NCBI GenBank assembly: GCA_021413845.1
Contig: JAIOPP010000092.1
Span: forward strand, 1-64,000
Length of the DNA: 64,000 nt
Source: Planctomycetia bacterium
GTDB lineage: Bacteria; Planctomycetota; Planctomycetia; Pirellulales; PNKZ01
Direction of reading: 5' to 3'
The notes beneath the pieces were generated by a model. The model was not told the origin of the DNA. It saw only the letters and a list, made by a program, of their open reading frames with translations, and searched no databases. Both the position numbers and the translations under genes were made by a program. Shown piece by piece: positions 8,178-16,963 of this stretch. Every line of letters begins with the position of its first letter. Position 1 is the stretch's first letter.

Positions 8178-8891
8178 ATGAGCCGTCGTTCAGCATTTCG
8201 GCATTCGTCCCATTCGACCTGGGCCCGCGCTTTGTCGTCGGCCACGGCAATTGCGGTGTTCTGCGCCGGCGGTTGCGTGCAACGCCGCATGACGATCCGC
8301 ACCAACGTGCCGGGCGCTCAGGTCTACGTCGACAACTACGAGATCGGCCGAACTCCGGTTTCGACCGATTTCATCTATTACGGGCAACGAGACGTGCGCC
8401 TCGTGAAAGACGGCTACGAGACTCTCAAGGTCAAGCAATCGCTGAACGCTCCCTGGTATCAACTACCGGGCATCGACTTCTTGGTCGAGAACGTGTGGCC
8501 GTTCGAGATTCGCGACGAGCGCAATTTCAACTATCAGATGCAGCCGCAATACATGGTGCCGACGGAAACCATTCTGTCGCGCGCCGAAGAACTGCGGCTG
8601 ACCAATGCGACAACGCTCGCCGCAGCACAGCCGGTTGCCGGTCAGCCGGTTCCAGCGCAACAGGTTCCCGTTCAGGCGATCCCTGGGCAACCGGTTCCTG
8701 GACAGCCGTACGTCGCGCAACCTTATGCCGTGCAGCCGGGCTACGGACTTCCGCCCGCTGGAACGACCGCTCCGCAAGCGATGCCGGGCGCCCCGATCAC
8801 GGCTCCGGCTCCCAGCTATGCACCGGCTCCGGCATACTCGACGCCCCCTGCGTTCGCGCCGCAAGGAACGACGGGCGCTCCGCGGCTTTAA
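8178..8891 (+). CDS. PEGA-domain lipoprotein
   Basis: 237 aa from ATG 8178. The signal peptide ends in a lipobox-like AGGC (Cys about residue 33). The sequence after it, TNVPGAQVYVDNYEIGRTP, is a PEGA domain, a small beta module found in surface proteins. The C-terminal 80 residues are a Pro/Gln/Ala-rich tail with repeated QPVP and GQPV units that probably spans the envelope or is flexible. Upstream in-frame ATG codons extend into Ser/Arg-rich non-signal sequence and were not used. It is convergent with the GT39 gene. Role inferred as structural or cell-surface only. Confidence 0.7.
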   Translation: MSRRSAFRHSSHSTWARALSSATAIAVFCAGGCVQRRMTIRTNVPGAQVYVDNYEIGRTPVSTDFIYYGQRDVRLVKDGYETLKVKQSLNAPWYQLPGIDFLVENVWPFEIRDERNFNYQMQPQYMVPTETILSRAEELRLTNATTLAAAQPVAGQPVPAQQVPVQAIPGQPVPGQPYVAQPYAVQPGYGLPPAGTTAPQAMPGAPITAPAPSYAPAPAYSTPPAFAPQGTTGAPRL

Positions 8892-8947
8892 GATCGCGAG
8901 CGCGATTCTCAACTTCGCCGCTTAACACAGTCGCTTAGTAGCGCCGC

Positions 8948-11188
8948 CTAATACTGCACCGGCTCGCCGTACGTCGTCGGGTTAGGGCGCGGCTTCTCGG
9001 CCAAGTCTTGCGAGAAGGCCCCGTTGAGGTCATCGGCACTCAGCCGGTAGACGAGAATCGAGCCGTTGACGATATGCACGGGCTCACGGTTCCGAAGATA
9101 CGCACAGAGCCGGCCGAGACGGAGCAGCTCGAAGTCGGCGGTTACTTTCAATAACTGCGCTCCGTACTTTTCCAGAATCGCCGCGCGGCGCTTCGGGTCG
9201 GCTCCACTCCGCTCGAACTCGGCGATATACGGCAAGATCTTGCGATAATTCTGCTCGTAGCTCTCGAGCCACGGCCCGCTGAACGGCGGCAGATATACGG
9301 TTTGCAACATCGTAGCGCTGATGCAGTACACGCCGTCGCTCAAGCTGGGCTCGAACGGTTGCCGCAATGTCGACTCCAAGCTTTGCCGGTCGAAGAACCC
9401 CGGGAGCAGCGTCACACCATGCTCGGTCAAGGTCTGCATCTTGAGACCGACGGAGCTAGGCGGAGTCGTGCCGAAATACGAAAGATAGATGCGCGGCCCG
9501 TTCTCGCCGCCGATGAGCCCTTCCTGATCCAGCCACTCCTTGAGCGCCGGCAAATCCTGTCCCCAATCGAGCGAGCTATCGACGAGGTGCTTGTAGCCGT
9601 TCTGCGTTCCGCCCGAGGCGACGTTGAAATACGAAAGATAATTCGGAAACACCGCCACGGTTTCTAGGACGAGAACCCCGAGCATCGCGAAGACCGCCCC
9701 ATACATAGCGCGCAGGAAACCATCGGGGCAGGAAGGCCAACCCGCCGGCGGCGCGACTTCCACATCCGTCGCAGCAGCTTGCGCGAGCGGAGAATTCCTC
9801 TGACCCGCGAAACGCCGCGCACCGGCCGTAATCCATTCACCTGCCAAGCCGCTAAGGATGAAGAGTGGGGCGAAGATCGGCAGGATGTGGCGAATGCCGA
9901 TGTTGATCCCGCTGAAGATCGAAACACCGCCGTAAACCACAATGAGCACCACCAGCGGCAGCGTGGCATAAGCCCCTTCCCACAGCAACGAACCTGCGCG
10001 TCGTTTCTCGACCCGCATCTGATGCAAACGCCGCGCGGCATGCGCGGCGACCCCGAGCAAGAACAAGCCGAAGACCGCGAGCGGAGTCTTATAAAAGAAG
10101 GCGAGCGGAAAGAAGCTGCGAAAGCCGAAGATGCCGAACCAGCCGTCGAGATACGAAGCCCGGCCGACCGTCGTGCGCATCGTTTCCGCGAAGCAATAGA
10201 GATACCCTTCCGGGAACAAATGATAACTGCGAGCAAAGTTGAGCAGCCCCGTGTACCGCACGGCCTGCTCCGCCACTTGCTCGAACGTGCCGGTGTAAAT
10301 CTGCTTGAGGTCGTTCGGGTAGTCGCGAAACGTCTGGAATTGAAACCCGAACAAAGCCCAAATGGTCAACCAGACGCCGACGATGTGCGCAAGCATGACG
10401 AGCCCGCTCAGGGCGAAGATGCGCAAGCGGGTCGTCACAACACGCGGCTTGCCGAGTTGGACGTCCCAGGGGCGACCATCGGCAATGCGCGCGGCGACCA
10501 ACACAAGCCCCATCGGAATCAGCAGCAATGCCGAAAACTTCGCGCAAAACGCCAAGCCCCAGACAAGGCTGCTCAGCGCGAGGCGGCCGTAGGTCAGGCG
10601 CTGCAACACGCGCCACAGCGTCCCCATCGCCCCGGTGAAGGCGAGGGCGGCGCTCATGTCGAGCGTCGCGAGGGCGCCGTTGGAGAGGGTGACCGGATTC
10701 AAAACGTAGAGCAAGAGGGAGACGAAGCCGCCGGCAGTGCCGAAGAGCTTGCGCGACCAACAGAAGACGATCAGCGCCAACGCGGCGCTTAGGAGCGAAG
10801 TCATCCAGCGGGTCCAGCGCAGGATCGACGTCCCGTCGTTTCCCATTTCGTACAGCAGTTGGCGCGCGTAGCCCCAGTTGTCGGAATACCACCAAGTAGC
10901 CTGATCGGTCGCCGGGGCCGGAACCCCTTGCAGCACCAGCGGCAGGGTCATCCAGCGCTGCTGTGCGATGGCGACTGGAAACATCCGGTAGTCGCCGGTC
11001 GCCGCGATGCTATAGGCGTTGGCGATGTGGCTCCCTTCATCGAAGGTGGCGCATTTATTCCAAGCGGCGCCGTTCGCCAAAACGAGATGCAACACAATGA
11101 GCCCGGCCACGCCCGACCACAGGGGCCAAGCTTTCGGCGGGAGAATCTGCGCGCGACTGACTTCTTCGGGCATGACTTCTTCGGGCAT
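8948..11188 (-). CDS. GT39/ArnT-like membrane glycosyltransferase
   Basis: 746 aa integral membrane protein with about ten or more hydrophobic helices. The acidic first loop CATFDEGSHIANAYS has the Asp-Glu arrangement of GT-C fold enzymes that use polyprenyl-phosphate sugars (PMT/ArnT-like). The C-terminal soluble part holds DSSLDWGQDLPALKEWL, a motif common in this bacterial family. It probably transfers a lipid-linked sugar onto a protein or lipid at the outer face of the membrane. GAAGGA lies just upstream of ATG 11188. The first ten residues are a perfect duplication, MPEEVMPEEV. It is the last gene of a leftward block with a heptose-type kinase/adenylyltransferase and a GT87-like protein. 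Confidence 0.75.
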   Translation of the reverse strand: MPEEVMPEEVSRAQILPPKAWPLWSGVAGLIVLHLVLANGAAWNKCATFDEGSHIANAYSIAATGDYRMFPVAIAQQRWMTLPLVLQGVPAPATDQATWWYSDNWGYARQLLYEMGNDGTSILRWTRWMTSLLSAALALIVFCWSRKLFGTAGGFVSLLLYVLNPVTLSNGALATLDMSAALAFTGAMGTLWRVLQRLTYGRLALSSLVWGLAFCAKFSALLLIPMGLVLVAARIADGRPWDVQLGKPRVVTTRLRIFALSGLVMLAHIVGVWLTIWALFGFQFQTFRDYPNDLKQIYTGTFEQVAEQAVRYTGLLNFARSYHLFPEGYLYCFAETMRTTVGRASYLDGWFGIFGFRSFFPLAFFYKTPLAVFGLFLLGVAAHAARRLHQMRVEKRRAGSLLWEGAYATLPLVVLIVVYGGVSIFSGINIGIRHILPIFAPLFILSGLAGEWITAGARRFAGQRNSPLAQAAATDVEVAPPAGWPSCPDGFLRAMYGAVFAMLGVLVLETVAVFPNYLSYFNVASGGTQNGYKHLVDSSLDWGQDLPALKEWLDQEGLIGGENGPRIYLSYFGTTPPSSVGLKMQTLTEHGVTLLPGFFDRQSLESTLRQPFEPSLSDGVYCISATMLQTVYLPPFSGPWLESYEQNYRKILPYIAEFERSGADPKRRAAILEKYGAQLLKVTADFELLRLGRLCAYLRNREPVHIVNGSILVYRLSADDLNGAFSQDLAEKPRPNPTTYGEPVQY

Positions 11189-11303
11189 GACGTTCCTTCG
11201 TCGGGTTCGCTAAGACTTCATCCGTGTCGTGCCGCGGCGGCACGGCCGTTTTCTTCGTCGAGGGTGCTTCGCACCGGCCGCTGATCTTACTTCAAGATCG
11301 AAG

Positions 11304-12845
11304 TCACTTGAACAGCGAACAGAGAAAACGGAGCAGGGGAGTTCGCTCGATCGGGGCCCGATTGCCGACCGTTTCGACCGCCATCGCTCCGACGGCGTTG
11401 CAAATCAGCCCCATCATCTCGGCCGGCGCTCCCTGCGGCACGCACAACGATGAGACCGCGAGAACGGCATCTCCGGCGCTCAGGCGGTCGTTGAAGTGGC
11501 CGGCCAACGCGGGAGCGATCGAGAAGCCTTCGTCTCTGCCCCAGCACAAAACCCCTTGCCGGCCGCGCGTGATCAGGGCCCGCCGGGCCCCGAGCTTCTC
11601 GGCCGCTTGTTCGACGATCCGATAGAGATCCTTCTGCCGTTGACGGGCTTCCAGCCGAATTTCCTTCTCGGAGACGCAAATAAAATCGGCGCGAGGGTAC
11701 TTCGCCACGGTATTGAAGCCGAAGTTTCCGGCATTGGCTTGCGCATGCAGGGCCAAGCACTTCGCTTCGCGCGAGAGGAGCTCGACCGTCCGCTCGTCGA
11801 GCATCCCGTGGCCGTAGTCGGAGACGACGACGAGATCGTAGCGCGGCAGGGTGTCGCGCAACATCGAGAAGAGCCGCTCGGAGTTGGCGGCCGCGTCTTG
11901 ATCTTCCCCCATCCGATACACTTCGAACATCTTCTGAAACGGATAGCTTTCGATGAATCGTTTCTTCACGATCGTCGGCGCGCCGGCCATATAGAGAAAC
12001 GAAGCCGCGACTTTCGCGTTCAGCTTTTCGCGCACGAACGCTTCGCAACCGTCGTGCTTGCCGAGCATGCTCGCGAGGCCAACCTGATCGGTGAACTCCG
12101 CGAGATGATTTGCCACGGCCAGCGCGCCGCCGGCGAACCGCTCGGTCGACAACTCCTTGACCGCGAGGATCGGTTCTTTGCCGCTTTTGCCGAGCGCCTC
12201 GCAGTAGTTGTATTCATCGATGATCGACTCGCCGATCACGAGCACCCGGAGCTTCTTCGCCCCTTCGAGGTAGGCCGCCACGTCGTCGAACGTATACTTC
12301 GCTTGAAAGCGCTCGACGAACTCCGACGCCTCTTTCGAGATCTGCGGCAGATAGCGATTGATCAGATGCGAAGAGCTGAACGTCACGTCGTCGGTAAACT
12401 CGAGCCGACCGCCGATCGAGCGGACGGCCGCTTCTTCTTCGGCGATCGCGCCGGTTAGGTCTTTCGCACGGTCGGTGAACTCCGACCCCTTCACGAATAC
12501 GTCCGGCTTCACGAGCCGCAGCGTTTCCACGGCGGTCGGCCATTCGTTTAGCGCGACATAGTCGACGCAGTTCAGGCCTGAGAGCATTTCCAAACGCAAT
12601 TGCTCGTCGAAGGCGGGGCGGAGCGGGCCCTTGTTCACCCAGCGATCGGGCGTGAGCGTGACGATCAGGACGTCGCCGAAACGACGCGCCGCTTCGAAGT
12701 GGCGCAAATGCCCGACGTGCAGCAGATCGAACACGCCGTGGCAATGCACGACTTGCTTCCCCTGCGCGCGGAGCGCGGTCGTGAGCTCGGCCAATTCGGC
12801 GAGCGTCCGGATCTTCGAGAGGTTCGTCGATTCGGCTACGGACAT
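11304..12845 (-). CDS. bifunctional sugar-phosphate adenylyltransferase / PfkB-type kinase (HldE-like, reversed domain order)
   Basis: 513 aa from ATG 12845. The N-terminal domain (about 1-165) is a nucleotidyltransferase with HGVFDLLHVGHLRHF, including the HxGH nucleotide motif at 43-46. The C-terminal domain (about 199-513) is a PfkB/ribokinase-type kinase with VLVIGESIIDEY, GGALAVANHL and the catalytic motif RLSAGDAVLA. E. coli HldE joins the same two activities in the opposite order, kinase first. The likely job is phosphorylation of D-glycero-D-manno-heptose 7-phosphate and its activation to ADP-heptose for LPS-like glycans; a different sugar is possible. The neighbouring glycosyltransferases support envelope sugar synthesis. 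Confidence 0.8.
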   Translation of the reverse strand: MSVAESTNLSKIRTLAELAELTTALRAQGKQVVHCHGVFDLLHVGHLRHFEAARRFGDVLIVTLTPDRWVNKGPLRPAFDEQLRLEMLSGLNCVDYVALNEWPTAVETLRLVKPDVFVKGSEFTDRAKDLTGAIAEEEAAVRSIGGRLEFTDDVTFSSSHLINRYLPQISKEASEFVERFQAKYTFDDVAAYLEGAKKLRVLVIGESIIDEYNYCEALGKSGKEPILAVKELSTERFAGGALAVANHLAEFTDQVGLASMLGKHDGCEAFVREKLNAKVAASFLYMAGAPTIVKKRFIESYPFQKMFEVYRMGEDQDAAANSERLFSMLRDTLPRYDLVVVSDYGHGMLDERTVELLSREAKCLALHAQANAGNFGFNTVAKYPRADFICVSEKEIRLEARQRQKDLYRIVEQAAEKLGARRALITRGRQGVLCWGRDEGFSIAPALAGHFNDRLSAGDAVLAVSSLCVPQGAPAEMMGLICNAVGAMAVETVGNRAPIERTPLLRFLCSLFK

Positions 12846-12939
12846 AACGACTGCCGCGAGAGAGGAATTCGAACCGGAAAGGAATGCCGTCGGCCGGCGA
12901 TTTCCAATATATCCGCAACCCCTCGAGCGCGAACAGGCA

Positions 12940-14064
12940 TCACGCCGGGCTGCCCGAACGCGCCGGCAAGCCTTCCGTTTCGGCGGCGGCTTCCGCGCGG
13001 CTTCGCACATACACCAGCAACCCGAGCAGCAGCAATTGGCAAAGGGTATGCAGATGCCAACTGAGGAGCACGTAGTACAGGTCGCGGCCGAGCAACTCGC
13101 GATTCAGCCCGAGCGAGATCAAGAGAAAGAGGCCCAAGCTGAATTTCGCAGCTTTGCACCACGGCGGAGGGACGCGATACGACTCGGCGATGAGCCATAC
13201 TGCCGGGACGACCCAAGTGAGATGCTGTAGCCACGTCGCCGGAGAATAGAGGGTCATCAAGATCAGGAGCGCCGCGAATTCCGGGAGCCGCGCCGGATCG
13301 TAGCCGGCGCGATAGGGCTTGCGCGACCAATAGCCGAACGCCGCCAGCAAGCCGGCCAGCCCCGCTGCGGCAACGAGCTTGGCCGTGCGCGGCGGGAGAT
13401 CGAGCAAGGGGAAATCGAGCGGGTGGTCGACCTTTAGGATATGCCCGTTGGGATAGGCCGTCAGCAATCGCAACAACGCCGGCTTCAACGATTGATTTTG
13501 GATTCGTTGCTCGTTGTCGTCGGGCGGGCCGCTCAGAGCCCGGATCGCCACGAGATTCCATTCCGACTGCGCCGCATACCAAGTGCTCGGGCCCATGTAG
13601 GCCGCCGGTAAGGCGATCCAACCAACCGTGGCGATCGTCGAATAGATCGCGGCGCGAAAGCGCATGATGTAGTGCCCGGCGAAGATGATCGCCATCGCCG
13701 CGGAAGTAAACAGATCGCTCGTCGTTCTAGAAGCGGTGCCGGGCGACATGCGTTGCAGCGTGCGCAACGCATAGATCAAGCAGGCCAGGCCGGTCAGGCT
13801 GCGTAAGACCGAGCCGAGGGGGGCGGGAAAGGGGGCCAGCGGCGCGGCATAGAGGGCCGCGATCGGCATGTAGTTGTAGCACAGCCGATCTTGATAGATC
13901 GGCTTGCCCAGCAGCAGATGGATGCCGAACTGACGCTGCACGTCGAAGTCGCCGAACTTGTACGACCGCTTGTACGCAGTGAACGCGACGAGCACCGCGA
14001 GCACGATCGCGCCGACGAAGAACAAGCGACGTTGCCCTACCGTCAATTCACGAAGGAACTGCAT
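12940..14064 (-). CDS. GT87-like (DUF2029) integral membrane glycosyltransferase
   Basis: 374 aa with eight or nine hydrophobic helices. After the first helix the loop FGDFDVQRQFGIHLLLGKPIYQ-type region, with an acidic residue and a conserved GKPIY, is typical of GT87 polyprenol-dependent mannosyltransferases. The C-terminal WLQHLTWVVPAVW is also seen in that family. The central region is short and rich in polar residues (about 165-220), and the whole is on the short side for the family. It is the first gene of the leftward sugar block; the HldE-like gene follows 94 bases later. Confidence 0.65.
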   Translation of the reverse strand: MQFLRELTVGQRRLFFVGAIVLAVLVAFTAYKRSYKFGDFDVQRQFGIHLLLGKPIYQDRLCYNYMPIAALYAAPLAPFPAPLGSVLRSLTGLACLIYALRTLQRMSPGTASRTTSDLFTSAAMAIIFAGHYIMRFRAAIYSTIATVGWIALPAAYMGPSTWYAAQSEWNLVAIRALSGPPDDNEQRIQNQSLKPALLRLLTAYPNGHILKVDHPLDFPLLDLPPRTAKLVAAAGLAGLLAAFGYWSRKPYRAGYDPARLPEFAALLILMTLYSPATWLQHLTWVVPAVWLIAESYRVPPPWCKAAKFSLGLFLLISLGLNRELLGRDLYYVLLSWHLHTLCQLLLLGLLVYVRSRAEAAAETEGLPARSGSPA

Positions 14065-14152
14065 GACTTTTTCTTGGCGAATCCGATTTTAACGTCGACA
14101 CGGCGCAACGAAAAAAGCCGGGGCCCACAGTGCAGGCCGCGGCTTTTGCGAG

Positions 14153-14225
14153 TGGTCAGTCCCGGGCTCGAACCGGGGACACATGGATTTTCAGTCCATT
14201 GCTCTACCAACTGAGCTAACTGACC
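14153..14225 (-). tRNA. tRNA-Phe (anticodon GAA)
   Basis: The minus strand folds into a full cloverleaf of 73 bases. The acceptor stem GGTCAGT pairs perfectly with ACTGACC; the D arm starts GCTC; the anticodon loop is CTGAAAA, giving GAA; the T arm contains GGTTCGA. The discriminator is A and CCA is not encoded. Confidence 0.97.
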
Positions 14226-14384
14226 CGAAGTAGACGGGACATAGTAAGTTGCGTCCGAATCGTTGTCAATCGGACCTGCCCGACCGCGTTGACCGCGGCG
14301 GACGAAAGTGGTAAAAATGTGGTTTCGCCGCCGAACGTCGCGCGGCCTGGGATGTCTTGAATCGTTAGCCGGAGTGGCGCAACC

Positions 14385-14579
14385 GTGGGTGGAATCAGCG
14401 ATCGGAAACAGGAAATCAAGCGACGTCGCAATCAGAAGAAGAAGATGCTCGTCATCAAGCGCAAGTTGAAGAAGGCTTCCGCTTCCGAGAAGGTCGTGCT
14501 CGCCGACAAGATCCGCCGCATGACCACCGGTGCCGAGTTTATTCTGGCAAACCTCGGGCTCGATGAGAAGAAGCGCTAA
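14385..14579 (+). CDS. small basic planctomycete protein (DUF6800-like)
   Basis: 64 aa, starting with GTG 14385 and preceded by GGAG ten bases upstream. The product is strongly basic at its N-terminus (GGISDRKQEIKRRRNQKKK) and helical, with an acidic-basic tail ending DEKKR. The GGISDRK opening recalls a small conserved planctomycete family that I believe is called DUF6800; this name is from memory. Composition suggests binding to RNA or the ribosome, which is inference. It has its own strong terminator 50 bases downstream, so it is a monocistronic and probably well-expressed gene. Confidence 0.75.
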   Translation: MGGISDRKQEIKRRRNQKKKMLVIKRKLKKASASEKVVLADKIRRMTTGAEFILANLGLDEKKR

Positions 14580-14627
14580 GCTTCGTGCTCTCGGCTTGAA
14601 TATCGAACAAGAGTCATCGAACACAAG

Positions 14628-14663
14628 AAGCCTGCCGGTGGAAACCATCGGCAGGCTTTTTTT
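14628..14663 (+). terminator. Rho-independent terminator of the small basic protein gene
   Basis: A 14-bp stem with one G-T pair (14628-14641 with 14645-14658), a three-base AAA loop and a run of seven T residues (14657-14663). The T tract is on the + strand, so it terminates the rightward gene. Confidence 0.9.
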
Positions 14664-14717
14664 GCGCGCGAAACCGCAAGCGAAGCACGGTCTCCGGGAT
14701 AGCTTGAAGTCTTCCGC

Positions 14718-16895
14718 TTACTTCTTCTTCGCCGGATCCACCACCGCGGTCGACGGCGTTATGGTCACCGTCACCGTGTTCGACGGGTAGACGCACCGGA
14801 CGTTTTTCGCCGGGCCGGTCGGCTGTGCAACGGGGACTTGCGCGTCGCCGTTGATGAGGAAGCTGTACGTTCCGGGTGCCATCTTCGCGGTATCGATGGA
14901 AACCTTCGCCTGCGATTTGTCCGGCGCAATGTTCGTCGTCGGAATCTCCATGCGGGGCGGAAGCTGATAGCCTGCCCCGACGAGTTGAACCGCGTTCTTC
15001 ATAGTGCCGTGTCGGCGGACGTCGACCGTCAGCTCGATCGGCTTGCCGACCTCGAGCGTGGCGCCGGCAACGGTCGCTTTCAACTCGAACGGCGCACCTT
15101 CGCGCACCGCCAGCACGATCGATTGCGTCTGCCGACTGATCGCCGGCGTGTTCACCGTGTCCCAGACGACGACCCCGCCCCGAGCCGCATGTTCGCGCTT
15201 CACGCCTTCGACCTCGCTCCGACCGACGATCCGGATGTCGGATTCCGTGAGCTCGGCATCGGCCGCGGCCGTGAGCACGAGCGTTCCCCAATTCACGCCC
15301 GGCCCCAGCACGATCGGGTCGGCGGTAACTCCCTTCGGTAGCCCTAGCACTTCGACGTCGATCGGCCCGACGTGACCGTCGAGGCGCCAAGCGAGAATGT
15401 CGACCCGAGCCCGTCCGCCTTGAAGCACGAGATGCGAATCGCGATGTACTTCATGCGGCGGCTGGCAAACGAGAGCGAAGTCGGGCACCGGATCGGCGCG
15501 GACCACGAGGCGATACGTGTACTGCGGCCCGCCTTGCACGGCGCGGTAAAGATGCTCGAGCCGTAACTTGAACTCGCCGTCTTTCGTAGCCGTAAAGAGT
15601 CCGCGAATGTCGCGACCGTTCGTGTAGAAGCGGATCTGGCCGATGTTCTGGTTGTCGTCGGCCAAGGCTTGCACCAAGTCTCCCTTTTCATTGAGAATTT
15701 CAAGATCGGGATCGGCTGGCGAGCCGAGGCGTTGCGAGATCACTTCGATCGCGTACTTCTTTCCCTTTTGCGCAGCGAACGCATAGAAGTCGAGATCGTT
15801 CGTGAGGAACTGCCCGCTCACGGCGGCCGGCAGCGTCAGACGTTGGGCATGTTCGGCGTCGTCGTTCGGTTCTTGTTCGAGCGTCTCTTCGGCTTCGCTG
15901 AACACGACGAGCTTCGGGTTCGAGATACCGGTCGGCCCGGGGGCATGAATCTCGAAGCCCGAGATTTGCGACGCTTGCGGACGAATCAGATCGGCGGTCT
16001 TTAAGGCATCGACCTCGGCCGGATCGCGCGGCGCGGCGACTTCGACAACCACCGACTCCAACGGCTTGCCGTTCACTTCGATTCCCGCCGGCTTGCCGCC
16101 GGGAAGGCCGCGACCGTAGAGCGTGATCTTCCGCTTCTCGCCCGGCCGGAGGCCGCTCGGAGCGATGAAGTCGAGATACGGAGCCGTGCCGATCGAGAGG
16201 CGGTAGTAGTAGTCGCTGCCGCCGGCGTACATGAAGTCGACGAGCTTCAGCGCGTAGTCACCGTCGGCCGGCAGCACGACGTCGATAAACGGATCGCGCA
16301 TCTGATCACGGATACTTTCGTCTTGGCTCGCCGCCAATTCGCGACCGTCGGGCCCATGCAAAAACAGATAGCCGTCGAACTTCGAGTCGATCCGCCAAGC
16401 CGTGCATTCGACGAAAACCCGTTGCCCCTTCTTGCCCGGGAACACGAACCAATCGACATCTTCCGACTTCTGCATCTGGCCGTTGACGACGCTCTCCAAG
16501 GGCACGCGCTGCGCTACGGCCGACTCGTCGTTCGGCTCGACTTCGAGCGACTCCGCGCGATCGCCGACGACGAACGTGCGCGGGTTCGACACGCCGAGCT
16601 TGCCGACGACGCGGACATCGTAATATCCGGGAGCGACGTCTTTCGCTACGCTGACGCGGAAGCGGCCCTTCTCGTTCTTTTGCGGCTCGAGCTTTTCGCT
16701 CTTCAAGCCGGGATGGCTGAAGTAGAGCCGCGACGGTTCATCGAGGCCGTCTCCTTCGACGACCGCTTCGACCGACGTTCCTTGCCTTGCCCCCGGCGGA
16801 TAGACGGAGCGCAACTTCGGCATCGGCAACTGCGCCGAGGCAATCGCGACGAAAGAAAGACACAACCAGACGGCGACGAAGGGGCGGAGCGACAT
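14718..16895 (-). CDS. secreted pre-peptidase C-terminal (PPC) domain protein
   Basis: 725 aa with a clear signal peptide (cleavage after IASAQ, about residue 22). An IPT/TIG-like opening, LRSVYPPGARQGTSVEAVVEGDGL, is followed by PPC-like beta domains with EPNDESAVAQRV and EQEPNDDAEHAQRL motifs, around residues 117-250 and 340-470. The C-terminus ends in VDPAKKK. Such proteins stand beside DUF1501 and PSCyt genes in planctomycetes and are probably exported accessory proteins. It is the third gene of a leftward operon; only 68 bases separate it from the DUF1501 gene. No catalytic residues were recognised. Confidence 0.75.
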   Translation of the reverse strand: MSLRPFVAVWLCLSFVAIASAQLPMPKLRSVYPPGARQGTSVEAVVEGDGLDEPSRLYFSHPGLKSEKLEPQKNEKGRFRVSVAKDVAPGYYDVRVVGKLGVSNPRTFVVGDRAESLEVEPNDESAVAQRVPLESVVNGQMQKSEDVDWFVFPGKKGQRVFVECTAWRIDSKFDGYLFLHGPDGRELAASQDESIRDQMRDPFIDVVLPADGDYALKLVDFMYAGGSDYYYRLSIGTAPYLDFIAPSGLRPGEKRKITLYGRGLPGGKPAGIEVNGKPLESVVVEVAAPRDPAEVDALKTADLIRPQASQISGFEIHAPGPTGISNPKLVVFSEAEETLEQEPNDDAEHAQRLTLPAAVSGQFLTNDLDFYAFAAQKGKKYAIEVISQRLGSPADPDLEILNEKGDLVQALADDNQNIGQIRFYTNGRDIRGLFTATKDGEFKLRLEHLYRAVQGGPQYTYRLVVRADPVPDFALVCQPPHEVHRDSHLVLQGGRARVDILAWRLDGHVGPIDVEVLGLPKGVTADPIVLGPGVNWGTLVLTAAADAELTESDIRIVGRSEVEGVKREHAARGGVVVWDTVNTPAISRQTQSIVLAVREGAPFELKATVAGATLEVGKPIELTVDVRRHGTMKNAVQLVGAGYQLPPRMEIPTTNIAPDKSQAKVSIDTAKMAPGTYSFLINGDAQVPVAQPTGPAKNVRCVYPSNTVTVTITPSTAVVDPAKKK

Positions 16896-16963
16896 AGCGA
16901 TGACGACCGAACTCGAAGGTCGGAACGAAACGGAACGACGACTGACGTAATGCGCCGCGACGA

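Noticed and set aside
12846-13010. Longer N-terminus for the HldE-like protein
   Set aside because: The extension overlaps the coding end of the GT87-like gene and is Arg/Cys-rich; the ATG at 12845 gives the expected domain start.
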